From Drancourtella massiliensis (GTDB taxonomy: Bacteria > Bacillota > Clostridia > Lachnospirales > Lachnospiraceae), in assembly GCF_016900655.1 (NCBI RefSeq), contig NZ_JACJKH010000016.1, positions 1-64,000 of the forward strand: DNA of 64,000 bases. Direction: 5' to 3'. The notes below the pieces were generated by a model. That model made no database searches. It saw only the letters and a list, made by a program, of their open reading frames with translations, and was not told where the DNA came from. Of this stretch, positions 1-7,959 are shown piece after piece. Numbering within the stretch: position 1 is the stretch's first letter; the number at the start of each line of letters is the position of its first letter. The translations under genes were made by a program, and so were the position numbers.

Positions 1-52
1 CAGTTATCAAAGTTCTTTGTTTTCGTTGCCGCTCTCTCGCGACAGCTATATT

Positions 53-81
53 AGATTATCACATCTGTTCCTTTTTGTCAA
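53..81 (-). promoter_or_regulatory. Proximal strong promoter of a leftward stable-RNA (probably rRNA) operon
   Basis: Read on the minus strand there is a perfect -35 TTGACA (76-81), a 17-base spacer and a -10 TAATCT (53-58). The transcript would run left out of the window. The last bases, with a GAACTTTGATAACTG-like string at 1-15, resemble 16S leader regions of Clostridia. The 16S gene itself is not visible, so the rRNA assignment is inference. Confidence 0.75.
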
Positions 82-205
82 CCACTTTTTTCATCTTTTT
101 TCGAGTAATTTCTGCGGCGGTCCGTCAAGCCAATGCGGAAAAGCCGTCCTCAGGATTGTCACTCTGAGATGTTTTGTGCTGACAGTTATCAGCGGAACGT
201 GTTAT

Positions 206-234
206 ATATTATCATCCAGGCTTGTAAATGTCAA
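206..234 (-). promoter_or_regulatory. Distal strong promoter, tandem to the one at 53-81
   Basis: Minus strand: -35 TTGACA (229-234), 17-base spacer, -10 TAATAT (206-211). It lies about 150 bases upstream of the proximal promoter and points the same way. Tandem near-consensus promoters without a coding sequence between them are typical of rRNA operons. Bases 82-205 hold no credible gene. Confidence 0.75.
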
Positions 235-306
235 CAACTTTTTTCAACTTTTTTATTTTTTCTCTTTCTTCCAGGTTACTGTTCTCCCCGTATTCAGGAG
301 CAGAAA

Positions 307-327
307 GGCCCCGCCATCAGCGGAGCC
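307..327 (-). terminator. Terminator hairpin overlapping the end of the CvpA-like gene
   Basis: Minus-strand stem GGCTCCGC / GCGGGGCC (8 bp with one G-U) and a 5-base loop, followed by TTTCT. The TGA stop codon of the CvpA-like gene lies in the loop. The U-tract is short, so efficiency is uncertain. Confidence 0.5.
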
Positions 328-1081
328 CCATAAGAATCTTCAATATATAATTATTCTGATACAGGAACCGGAGAAACGCATTCCCGTTAATCTGCGCAAA
401 GATCTCTTCCCCGGCCGGTGTTGTGTACAGGAGCGTAAATACAAGGAACACAATCCAGATAAAAATCAGCGCCATCACAAGTCCAAGGGCTGCTCCGGCA
501 ATCCGGTTGATTCCTCCTATGATCGGAAGCCACGAAACTACATCCAGTATATACATAACAATTTTCAGTGCGGCCGATATGACAAAAAAGAGTACGACCG
601 CAGTCAGAATCTGAATAATCAGACGTGTAATCCCTTTTGCGATATAGTCTGCGAAGCTGTCCGCTCCGATCATACTGTAAATTTCTTTATTATTATTTTC
701 CTGCAGATATTCCTTAAATATCTCCGGCACATCGGAATTCTCTATAATCTGTGCCTGTTCCTGTCTGGAAATCTCGCCTCCGGAAAGCTGCTCTGCCAGT
801 GCCGGCAGATCGATATCTGTTCCGTTTTCTATTCCGGCCTGCTCTTCCAGAGCATCCGACATGTTTGTCATCAAGGCACTTTCAAGCCGCTCCTCAATCC
901 AGTCATCCGCCGGGGTGTACTGAATCACGGCATCCGCCGCATACGGCGTGAGTACAACCACCAGAATCCACGCGGCCACCGCCGCAGCCAGTGATACTGC
1001 GATGCGCAGTGCCCCTTTGATATATCCCACAATGATTCCTATCGCCAGAATTCCTATCGTTCCATATAATAACCAGTTCAT
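317..1081 (-). CDS. CvpA-family multi-pass membrane protein
   Basis: 254 residues. Two hydrophobic segments at the N-terminus (about 3-22 and 26-48), a soluble acidic loop (about 55-150), then three hydrophobic segments (about 155-178, 185-205, 208-228). This arrangement and the small-residue-rich first helices fit the CvpA (colicin V production protein) family of inner-membrane proteins, whose biochemical role is unsettled. The loop is longer than in the short proteobacterial CvpA. It is the last gene of a three-gene leftward set, starting 9 bases after the DUF5711-like gene, so the two are very probably cotranscribed and both work at the cell envelope. The family call rests on topology and overall look rather than on a diagnostic motif. 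Confidence 0.6.
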   Translation of the reverse strand: MNWLLYGTIGILAIGIIVGYIKGALRIAVSLAAAVAAWILVVVLTPYAADAVIQYTPADDWIEERLESALMTNMSDALEEQAGIENGTDIDLPALAEQLSGGEISRQEQAQIIENSDVPEIFKEYLQENNNKEIYSMIGADSFADYIAKGITRLIIQILTAVVLFFVISAALKIVMYILDVVSWLPIIGGINRIAGAALGLVMALIFIWIVFLVFTLLYTTPAGEEIFAQINGNAFLRFLYQNNYILKILMGLR

Positions 1082-1090
1082 GTTGTTCTC

Positions 1091-2401
1091 CTATTTTGTC
1101 AGGCGTATTGTCCGGGTTCCTTTGTTACTCATCATCAGATATTTATTGATTCCTTTCAGAACAAAGATGTCTCTGATATCCGCCCCCATGCTTCCTTCAA
1201 ACCGGTGAATTCCACCTTCAGTGAAAATGCTGGCGTTCTCACCGTCAAACAGGATTACCTGTCCGTCATCAATTTTGATGTTACTATAATCACCCTCAAA
1301 TTCCTTTGATATAATCTCTTTTCCGTTATAATCGTAAAGCCGCAGTTCATATCCGGCCGAATCTGTATCTTTCAGAACAAATGCAAGATATTCTTCATCG
1401 TAGGCGATACTTCTGATTTCTTTTTTGATGTCAATCTTCGTACTTTCTTTCGGCTCGGATCCTTCATAAATCACGAAGCCGCCGTCGCCTACTGCGACCG
1501 ATTTATCATCGGATACAAAGAATACGCTCGGCATGAGCTGATTCTCATAAGTATCTCCGCCGATTTCATAATTCCCGTCTTCGTGTGTTTTTCCAAAGTC
1601 GTAATAAGTAATCCTGGTATCCACCTGACCATTCTGTACCACCAGATAAGAGACAAGAAGTGTCGTTCCGTCAGGCGACAGCGCAATGTCAATCGGATAT
1701 CCGCTTGCAGAAGACGCAACGCTGTACTCGATCAGTACATTTCCTGATACGTCATAGCACTGAATCATCGGAGTGCTTCCATTTTCAAGCAGAACGGCTG
1801 TAACTCCCTGATCTGATACGGACATTTTCTCTATGGGAAATGTCGTACTGATCTGCCCCCGCAGTCCATTTTCTCCGAATACTGCAATATCGTTGCCACC
1901 CTGCTCTGCTACTGCCGCGGAAGTACCGCTGACTTTCATAACCGGTTTCTGAAACTGGACGCTTTCCGTCCAGAGTTCAGCCCCGTCCAGATCGAATAAT
2001 GCAACACCGTCGGTATCACAGCTCAGTATATTCTCCCCATAACGTATATAAAAGCTGTTTCCCGACTCTGCTTCCCGAATCTGAGACACGACCTCAACCC
2101 CTGTATAGGTCTGAAGTGTAATCGTCAGATAGGAGACCGCCACGGCCGCTGTCAGAACTCCCACAATGACCCATCTTCGGATCGCCTTTTTTGTTCTGGC
2201 CCTCATAGGCTTTTTCTTCTTTTTTACCGGATGCATTTCTTCCGGATTCTCCGTTTCAATAGAAGGCTGTACCGTCCACATCTCCACCCGGGGCTTTTCG
2301 ACATACTTCCGGCCGATCCGGACAGCAGTTCCCTCCCCGAAAAGATCCGGGATATCAGCCCTCGGGACTACGTGGAACCTCATTTGCTGCTTATCCTTCA
2401 T
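1091..2401 (-). CDS. DUF5711-like membrane-anchored extracellular protein
   Basis: 436 residues. A basic cytoplasmic N-terminus with a KKKKK cluster (about 59-64) is followed by one transmembrane segment (about 74-94). The large extracytoplasmic part has repeating strand pairs such as 'ISPDG'-like and 'GDGGFVIYEG'-like turns, suggesting a WD40/beta-propeller-like fold. This matches the Clostridia family called DUF5711, of unknown function. It lies 64 bases after the LysM gene and 9 bases before the CvpA-like gene, in one leftward unit. A role in sensing or scaffolding at the envelope is only an inference from topology. No catalytic motif is seen. Confidence 0.65.
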   Translation of the reverse strand: MKDKQQMRFHVVPRADIPDLFGEGTAVRIGRKYVEKPRVEMWTVQPSIETENPEEMHPVKKKKKPMRARTKKAIRRWVIVGVLTAAVAVSYLTITLQTYTGVEVVSQIREAESGNSFYIRYGENILSCDTDGVALFDLDGAELWTESVQFQKPVMKVSGTSAAVAEQGGNDIAVFGENGLRGQISTTFPIEKMSVSDQGVTAVLLENGSTPMIQCYDVSGNVLIEYSVASSASGYPIDIALSPDGTTLLVSYLVVQNGQVDTRITYYDFGKTHEDGNYEIGGDTYENQLMPSVFFVSDDKSVAVGDGGFVIYEGSEPKESTKIDIKKEIRSIAYDEEYLAFVLKDTDSAGYELRLYDYNGKEIISKEFEGDYSNIKIDDGQVILFDGENASIFTEGGIHRFEGSMGADIRDIFVLKGINKYLMMSNKGTRTIRLTK

Positions 2402-2465
2402 ATTGCTTTCCCCTTTGTATTTTATTTATACTGTTCTATTTCTGATTATCATAACATACTTTTTC

Positions 2466-3518
2466 TTACGGCAACAGTAATTTTTGCCCGATGTATATGA
2501 AATCCCCATTCGTAAGACCGTTCATCCGCGCGATTGCGTCTACATAGGAAGTATCTCCATATACTTTCCGGCTGATGGTAGCAAGCGTATCCCCACGCTG
2601 CACCACGTAGTACTCTTCCCCTCCGGAAGTCTCCTGCTCCTGTATATCCAGTGTGTCTTCACTGCTGCTCTTAACATCCGTTCCTTCCTCAACCTCTGTT
2701 GTCACTTTCTCTCCGGATGCCTGTGCTTCTTCTTCGCCTTCCGCCTTTTCCACGGTTTTTGTAATCTGGTCAAGAGAGGTCTGAACTGCCTTGATCTTAT
2801 CATAATTATTTACCATTGTCACGCCGATGATCAGAATAACAAGCAAAAGAAATGTGCTTGCCGCATAGAGAAAACGGTTATTCTGCTTCTGGTCCGCCTT
2901 CTCCAGTTTTGCTTTCACGATACTGCGAAAATCCTTCGCAGCCCGATCCGCAATAGATTCACTGGGAGTAATCCTGTTTTCTTTCCTTGAGGAAATCATA
3001 TAATTCTGCATCTCCGGATTTTTTTCATAATAAATGTAATGTCCATTGATTTCCATCAGTTCTTCATATTTATAGGCATAAAACTTTTCTTCCCTGCCTT
3101 TCGGATCTTTCATAATAAAAACCGTATTCTCTTCACCGAAATACGTTTTATGTATCTTCTCCAGCGCTTCATCCGTGCCCGGCTTTCTGGACGGGTCAAT
3201 CAGAAACCACCCGACAAGCGACTGATTGCCGAAATATTCCTTACAGTCTTTCATTCCCGCTTCCACGGCAGCTTCCGCGAGATTCAGCTGATTTTCATTT
3301 TTTACAATCTCCGATATCCTGACGGCTCCCGATATATATACGCAGTCCTGATCTTCTACCTTTCCTGTTTCTCCGATCAGGAAAGCCCCTTTCGGCTCTT
3401 CATCCGTTTTATCGCAAAGCTGGTTCAAGAATGTATCTACATAGTCTTCCACATAAATCTTGGGACTGTCACATACATTCCCTATCTGACGTACATTTTT
3501 CGGAAATTGTTTTTCCAT
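2466..3518 (-). CDS. Degenerate MPN (JAMM-like) domain, one TM segment and C-terminal LysM
   Basis: 350 residues. Residues about 12-150 look like an MPN/JAB fold: a strand with GAFLIGE (44-50), then LVGWFLIDPS (101-110), which lines up with the JAMM signature GW-Y-H-x-H-P, then a strand with VFIMKDP (133-139). Both histidine ligands are replaced (Leu and Asp), so no metalloprotease activity is expected. A TM segment (about 217-236) and an acidic linker follow. A LysM domain (about 302-350, starting YYVVQRGDTLATIS) should bind peptidoglycan. The start has a GAGGTGAG ribosome site. The predicted topology puts the MPN-like domain inside the cell and the LysM outside. It is the first gene of the DUF5711/CvpA unit. 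The LysM call is secure; the MPN call comes from motif alignment by eye. Confidence 0.7.
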   Translation of the reverse strand: MEKQFPKNVRQIGNVCDSPKIYVEDYVDTFLNQLCDKTDEEPKGAFLIGETGKVEDQDCVYISGAVRISEIVKNENQLNLAEAAVEAGMKDCKEYFGNQSLVGWFLIDPSRKPGTDEALEKIHKTYFGEENTVFIMKDPKGREEKFYAYKYEELMEINGHYIYYEKNPEMQNYMISSRKENRITPSESIADRAAKDFRSIVKAKLEKADQKQNNRFLYAASTFLLLVILIIGVTMVNNYDKIKAVQTSLDQITKTVEKAEGEEEAQASGEKVTTEVEEGTDVKSSSEDTLDIQEQETSGGEEYYVVQRGDTLATISRKVYGDTSYVDAIARMNGLTNGDFIYIGQKLLLP

Positions 3519-3631
3519 ATATTCTCACCTCATATTCATATTTTTTCTCATCATATCATAGCGGTAACGCTGATTTTATCGCTTTATGTCAGCGGATTCC
3601 AAGAAAAATACGACACATCCGGCGAAAAAAA

Positions 3632-3665
3632 CGGAAGACTCGTGTCTTTTTGCACAAGTCTTCCG
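3632..3665 (-). terminator. Rho-independent terminator after the c-di-AMP receptor gene
   Basis: Stem of 13 bp (CGGAAGACTTGTG pairing with CACGAGTCTTCCG, one G-U) with an 8-base loop. On the minus strand it is followed by a run of seven T. It separates the receptor gene at 3736-4071 from the LysM unit. Confidence 0.85.
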
Positions 3666-3735
3666 GTATTTTTCATGTATTTTGTTTTCCCAGGGCGTGT
3701 TTTGTCAACTTTGCGCCTCTCTTTTACTCTGACCG

Positions 3736-4071
3736 TCAGATTCTCTTGAACTGTTCCACATTCAGTACGAATACCGTGGCACCGCCGACTTCAACGGTAA
3801 TCGGGATATAGGAATAACTGATCATAGACAGGTCTCCCTGCGGATATGGTGTCGTTACTTCCACCTGTTTTCTCTTTGCACATTCTTCCTGAAGAATTTC
3901 AAAAACTTCTTCCACCTGATCGTCTTCCACACCAAGCATCAATGTTGTATTTCCCCGTCTCAGGAATCCTCCGGTACTGGATAATCTTGTCACGCGGAAT
4001 TTCTTTTCATTCAGATGCCTGACGGCTTTATTCGTATCATCGTCATGTACAACCGCAAAAATCAACTTCAT
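3736..4071 (-). CDS. darA: Cyclic-di-AMP receptor, PII-like (DarA/PstA family)
   Basis: 111 residues from the ATG at 4069-4071, chosen because AAAGGGGCG lies 7 bases upstream; an ATG six codons earlier lacks such a site. The protein begins MKLIFAVVHDDD and contains LSSTGGFLRRGNTTLM, matching the DarA/PstA family of trimeric PII-like proteins that bind c-di-AMP in Firmicutes. The glycine-rich TGGFLRRGN stretch is the ligand-binding part in characterised members. The downstream effector is unknown in the family. An extended -10 (TGGTATAAT) lies just upstream, and a strong terminator follows, so the gene is probably transcribed alone. Confidence 0.85.
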   Translation of the reverse strand: MKLIFAVVHDDDTNKAVRHLNEKKFRVTRLSSTGGFLRRGNTTLMLGVEDDQVEEVFEILQEECAKRKQVEVTTPYPQGDLSMISYSYIPITVEVGGATVFVLNVEQFKRI

Positions 4072-4180
4072 AAGGAACGCCCCTTTCATTTTTATTTAAC
4101 AGAATTATACCATATTAGTACGCGAATTACACATAAATTTGATTAAAATTCAAAAATTTACAATCTTTACCCGGCGTACC

Positions 4181-4209
4181 TTGACATTCTTCTTATTATA
4201 CCTGATAAT
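4181..4209 (+). promoter_or_regulatory. csoR promoter
   Basis: -35 TTGACA (4181-4186), 17-base spacer, -10 GATAAT (4204-4209). The CsoR-type palindrome at 4222-4237 lies just downstream of the expected start of transcription, which would allow repression by blocking. Confidence 0.8.
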
Positions 4210-4221
4210 TATGGAATACAT

Positions 4222-4237
4222 ATACCCCTAACGGTAT
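4222..4237. promoter_or_regulatory. CsoR-type operator 1
   Basis: ATACCCCTAACGGTAT, a pseudo-palindrome of the ATACC(C)...GGTAT type known for CsoR. It lies between the promoter and the ribosome site of csoR, so autoregulation is likely. Confidence 0.75.
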
Positions 4238-4254
4238 GAGAAGGAGGCATTACT

Positions 4255-4530
4255 ATGAAACAATGTATTGATTCTCAAAATCTCCACCGCCGTCTCAGGA
4301 AAATCATCGGCCAGGTCCAGGCCATCGACCGGATGATTGATGAAGACGTTCCTTGCGAAGACATTCTCTCGCAGATCAATGCTGCTAAATCCGCCCTCCA
4401 CAAAGCGGGTCAGGTCGTTCTGGAGGGCCATATTCAGCACTGTGTACGCGACGGAATCGAACACGGAGACGCTGATGAAACGATTGCAAAATTTACAAAA
4501 GCTGTTGAACGTTTTGCAAACATGATCTGA
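4255..4530 (+). CDS. csoR: Copper-sensing repressor CsoR (CsoR/RcnR family)
   Basis: 91 residues, all-helical family of DNA-binding repressors that release DNA on metal binding. The Cu(I) ligand triad is intact: Cys34, His59 and Cys63, with the 25- and 4-residue spacing of characterised CsoR proteins. This separates it from formaldehyde (FrmR) and nickel (RcnR) members, although metal choice cannot be proved from sequence. The start has AAGGAGG 7 bases upstream. It is followed by a superoxide dismutase gene and a P1B-type ATPase gene. CsoR-type palindromes occur before csoR and before the ATPase, giving a closed regulatory loop. Confidence 0.9.
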   Translation: MKQCIDSQNLHRRLRKIIGQVQAIDRMIDEDVPCEDILSQINAAKSALHKAGQVVLEGHIQHCVRDGIEHGDADETIAKFTKAVERFANMI

Positions 4531-4608
4531 AAAATAAACCGGTTTTGTCATTTCTCTTCCGATATCTGCTTATATTGTCATTAGAACAGCAAAAGGAGGT
4601 ATCAAACC

Positions 4609-5229
4609 TTGATTACAGAAATGACCTGGCCTTTTCATCTTCCGCCGCTTCCCTATCCGTATGATGCGCTGGAGCCGTTTATCGACCGCGAGACGATGTG
4701 TCTGCACCATGACAGGCATTTTCGGACTTATGTGGATAATCTGAATGACGCTCTTGTGAATGCTCCCGAGTATCATTCCTGGACACTGACAAAGCTCCTG
4801 TCCCGTCTGGAAGACATTCCGGATCCTCTTCGTACTTCTGTACGCAACAATGGGGGCGGTGTGTACAGCCATGACCTTTACTTTGATCTCATGGCCCCGC
4901 CGGGACAGGAGATTGCTCCGGCCATCCTGGAGTACTATGACACCGGCCGGCAATTTTTCTCGGACATGAAGACGGCCGCCCTTGGACAGTTCGGATCCGG
5001 CTGTGCGTGGCTGGTTATCAGTCCGGACGGCTCTCCCGCCATCATGGCTCTTCCGAATCAGGACAATCCGCTCACACTTGGCTTCTACCCGGTGCTCCCT
5101 CTGGATGTCTGGGAACATGCATATTATCTGAAATATCATAATCTACGCAGCAGCTATATCGACAACTGGTTCCATATCATCAACTGGGAAGCTGTTTCGG
5201 ACCGGCTGCTTTCCTTTTTTCTTCCTTGA
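4609..5229 (+). CDS. sodA: Iron/manganese superoxide dismutase
   Basis: 206 residues; dismutates superoxide to peroxide and oxygen in the cytoplasm. Metal ligands are in place: His33 (MCLHHDRH), His88 (GGVYSHDLYFD), Asp166 and His170 (DVWEHAYYL). The N-terminus has the family motif LPPLPYPYDALEP. The start is a TTG at 4609, supported by AAAGGAGGT ending 8 bases upstream; the next ATG, four codons in, would be 20 bases from that site. Fe versus Mn preference cannot be told. The gene sits between csoR and the metal ATPase, linking copper and oxidative stress. The -35 box of the ATPase promoter overlaps its stop codon. Confidence 0.93.
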   Translation: MITEMTWPFHLPPLPYPYDALEPFIDRETMCLHHDRHFRTYVDNLNDALVNAPEYHSWTLTKLLSRLEDIPDPLRTSVRNNGGGVYSHDLYFDLMAPPGQEIAPAILEYYDTGRQFFSDMKTAALGQFGSGCAWLVISPDGSPAIMALPNQDNPLTLGFYPVLPLDVWEHAYYLKYHNLRSSYIDNWFHIINWEAVSDRLLSFFLP

Positions 5230-5254
5230 CAACCCATACCCCTATAGGTATAAT
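5226..5254 (+). promoter_or_regulatory. Promoter of the metal ATPase gene, overlapping the sod stop
   Basis: Perfect -35 TTGACA (5226-5231), 17-base spacer and perfect -10 TATAAT (5249-5254). The -35 contains the sod stop codon. The first CsoR-type operator covers the spacer and the -10, so strong repression without copper is expected. Confidence 0.88.
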
Positions 5255-5282
5255 TTTCTTAAACATATACCTGTATGGGTAT
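5236..5282. promoter_or_regulatory. CsoR-type operators 2 and 3
   Basis: ATACCCCTATAGGTAT at 5236-5251 and ATACCTGTATGGGTAT at 5267-5282. Their centres are 31 bases apart, about three helical turns, so two CsoR tetramers could bind the same face. The first overlaps the -10 box; the second abuts the AAGGAAGGAG ribosome site. Confidence 0.75.
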
Positions 5283-5303
5283 AAAGGAAGGAGAAGAATA
5301 CTT

Positions 5304-7187
5304 ATGAAAACACTGGAACGTATTCTGGAATGGGGCGGAATCAAAAAGGATATCATCTTTCTTTCCATATCACTTGCGGCTCTTCTTGCGAGTCTTTTCG
5401 GGATCCGTCCCTTTCCTTTTGATCTGGCATGGATTTCCGTGATCCTGTGCGGAATACCGATCATCCTGGAAGCGGTCATCGGTCTTGTGACGGCCTTTGA
5501 CATCAAGGCCGATGTGCTTGTCTCTATCGCGCTGATTGCTTCCCTGATCATCGGTGAAGACTTTGCGGCCGGCGAGGTGGCCTTCATCATGCAGCTTGGT
5601 GCTCTTCTGGAGGATCTTACTGTTTCAAAAGCCCGTGCCGGGATTGAGAAGCTTGTCCATCTCACGCCGCGGACAGCAAGGCGGATTACTTCCGGCGGTG
5701 AAGAAATCATCCCTGCAAGCGATGTAATTGCCGGCGATCTGCTGCGCGTTCTTCCGGGCGAGACAATTCCCGTGGACGGCATCATTACATCCGGACAGAC
5801 TTCCATCAACCAGGCCGTCATGACAGGAGAATCTCTCCCTGTCGACAAAGAGGCCGGCGATGATGTCTCAAGCGGCACTGTCAATCTCTACGGCTCTTTT
5901 GATATGAAAGCACTGAGGGTAGGTGAAGACAGCTCTATCCAGAGAATGATCCGTCTTGTGCAGTCTGCCGATGCCGGAAAGGCAAAGATTGTCGGAATTG
6001 CCGACAGGTGGGCCACCTGGATTGTCATCATTGCCCTTGTGTCGGCTGTGCTTACGTGGTTTTTCACCGGTGAGATCATCCGTGCCGTAACAATTCTTGT
6101 TGTATTCTGCCCGTGCGCCCTTGTTCTTGCCACCCCTACCGCCATTATGGCAGCCATCGGAAACGCAACCAAACATGGATTTCTTGTCCGGGAAGGAGAT
6201 GCCCTTGAGAGGCTTTCCATGGTAAAAAAGATCGCTTTTGACAAAACCGGAACACTGACCGAGGGAAATCTGCATGTAGAGACCATCCACAGTATTCTTC
6301 CAGGACTTTCAGACACGGATCTTTTCCGTCTTACGGCTTCATCCGAGCTTCGCTCCGAGCATCCTCTCGGCAAGGCAGTCGTCTCTGATTTTCAGAAACA
6401 GACACAGTCTGCCCCGGCTTCTCCGGAAGAATTTCACATGATTCCCGGACGCGGAGTATCTGCCAAAGTGGATGGGCACGCCATTCTTGCGGGAAATGAA
6501 CAGCTGTTAAAAGAGCATACGGATACATTTTCGGACGAGCTCCCTGCCCGGGCTTCTTCCTGGCTGGATGAGGGATGCACAGTTATTTACGTAGCTGTTG
6601 ACGGCAAGGCTGCCGGATTTCTCGTTCTTGCCGATACCCTCCGGGAAGACGCTGCCGAAACCATCCGCCAGGTCAAGTCTACCGGCGTATCTCCAGTTCT
6701 TCTGACCGGAGACCACCGAAATGCCGCGGCGCATATTGCAGACGTGCTGCACATCGAAGAAGTTTACTCCGGCTGTCTTCCGCAGGAGAAACTTTCCTGG
6801 ATTGAACAGTCCCAGAAACGGCAGATACAAGTCTGCATGATCGGGGATGGAATCAATGATGCTCCGTCTCTGAAAAAAGCATTTGTCGGGATTGCAATGG
6901 GCGGGGTTGGAAGTGATATCGCTGTGGATGCGGCAGATATCGCGCTCGTAAATGATGACATCCGGGAACTTCCTCATTTGATTGCCCTGTCACGGAAAAT
7001 GATGTTTACAATCCGCTGCAACCTCACCTTTTCCATGGCACTGAATTTTCTCGCGATCATTCTTGCCATCCTTGGAATTTTAAACCCGGTTGTCGGCGCG
7101 TTAGTACACAATGCAGGCTCTGTGTTTGTCATCATTCATTCCGCCTTCCTTTTGACTTTCAAAAATCACAGTTTTCTCAAGAAGTGA
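5304..7187 (+). CDS. P1B-type heavy-metal exporting ATPase, probably copper
   Basis: 627 residues from the ATG at 5304, which has AAGGAAGGAG upstream; an earlier in-frame ATG would lie over the promoter. No N-terminal metal-binding domain. Motifs in order: TGES (174-177), CPC (269-271) in the transport helix, DKTGT with phosphorylated Asp313, HP (353-354), GDGINDAP (514-521). CsoR-type operators in front argue for Cu(I). However, the last two helices lack the CopA signatures: N573-x7-N581 has Leu where CopA has Tyr, and the MxxSS site is replaced by a segment with H602-N603-A-G-S. Another metal is therefore possible. The next reading frame overlaps its stop by 4 bases. Confidence 0.88.
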   Translation: MKTLERILEWGGIKKDIIFLSISLAALLASLFGIRPFPFDLAWISVILCGIPIILEAVIGLVTAFDIKADVLVSIALIASLIIGEDFAAGEVAFIMQLGALLEDLTVSKARAGIEKLVHLTPRTARRITSGGEEIIPASDVIAGDLLRVLPGETIPVDGIITSGQTSINQAVMTGESLPVDKEAGDDVSSGTVNLYGSFDMKALRVGEDSSIQRMIRLVQSADAGKAKIVGIADRWATWIVIIALVSAVLTWFFTGEIIRAVTILVVFCPCALVLATPTAIMAAIGNATKHGFLVREGDALERLSMVKKIAFDKTGTLTEGNLHVETIHSILPGLSDTDLFRLTASSELRSEHPLGKAVVSDFQKQTQSAPASPEEFHMIPGRGVSAKVDGHAILAGNEQLLKEHTDTFSDELPARASSWLDEGCTVIYVAVDGKAAGFLVLADTLREDAAETIRQVKSTGVSPVLLTGDHRNAAAHIADVLHIEEVYSGCLPQEKLSWIEQSQKRQIQVCMIGDGINDAPSLKKAFVGIAMGGVGSDIAVDAADIALVNDDIRELPHLIALSRKMMFTIRCNLTFSMALNFLAIILAILGILNPVVGALVHNAGSVFVIIHSAFLLTFKNHSFLKK

Positions 7188-7897
7188 TTACGAATCCTTC
7201 ACATAATTATTACAGAATTATGATACTACTGTTTACGGATTACTTCAATTCTCTCGAAAATGACGAGGAGGACTTTGACTGGATGCATATCAACTCCCTC
7301 AGCCTTATAGGGGACGATTCTCTGATTCTAAGTTCCCGGGAAACATCCAGCATCATCAAAATCAGCGATATTTACGGCAGTCCGACCGTGGATTATCTCA
7401 TCAGTTCCGACCAGTTCTGGGAGGGAACCGGATATGAAGATCTGCTTCTTGAGCAGGTTGGAGACTTTACGCTCCAGGCAGGACAGCACTGCGTGACCTA
7501 TGAGACTTCAGATGAATTATCCGACGGACAGTATTATCTGACCATGTACAATAACAATAATGCTACAATCAGCACCCGTGACTACGACTATGACAGTGAT
7601 GAAAATTATGACGGCACTTATTCCGGAACCGAAGGGGATGAGTCCTATTATTATAAATATCTTGTCGATGAAACTGCCGGAACCTTTACACTTGTTGACA
7701 GCGTCCCTGTCACCTATTCCGGCTACGTCAGCTCCGTACAGCAGGTTGGTGACAATCTTCTGACGGACAGTGGAAGCGCCTTTGAGGCAAATGAATTTGA
7801 TCAGGACCACAACCTGATCCAGACCTTAACGGGAAGTGGAGCTACCTGGTGGTACCGTGTCTTTAAATACGACTACAGCGGCTACTGGTTCGCATAA
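7184..7897 (+). pseudogene. C-terminal remnant of arylsulfate sulfotransferase (ASST)
   Basis: Open frame of 237 codons starting GTG, overlapping the ATPase stop. Residues 33-110 match the second half of ASST: DWMHINS with His35, LILSSRETS with Arg52, and GQHCVTY with His102, corresponding to active-site residues of the bacterial PAPS-independent enzymes. His102 is the equivalent of the histidine that carries the sulfuryl group. The first half of the propeller, with another conserved histidine, and any signal peptide are missing; intact enzymes are about 450-600 residues. The N-terminal 30 codons look like junction sequence. It ends at a shared convergent terminator. A deletion that fused the stump to the ATPase gene is the simplest reading, so activity is unlikely. 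Confidence 0.72.
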
Positions 7898-7920
7898 CAA
7901 TCCCGCAAATGCAGACAAAA

Positions 7921-7948
7921 GGGCCCTCCCGCCATGCGGGAGAGCCCC
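7921..7948. terminator. Convergent terminator between the ASST remnant and tktB
   Basis: GC-rich hairpin with a 5-bp GCGGG/CCCGC-type core extended by GGG/CCC arms and a 3-base loop. On the minus strand it is followed by TTTTG. It serves genes converging from both sides. Confidence 0.75.
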
Positions 7949-7959
7949 TATTATTTTCT

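Noticed and set aside
17-994. Long plus-strand open frame (325 codons)
   Set aside because: It is antisense to the CvpA-like gene and to the leftward promoters; composition is not protein-like and no ribosome site is present.
4255-4530. csoR as formaldehyde regulator FrmR
   Set aside because: The Cys34/His59/Cys63 copper triad and a metal ATPase next door favour CsoR.
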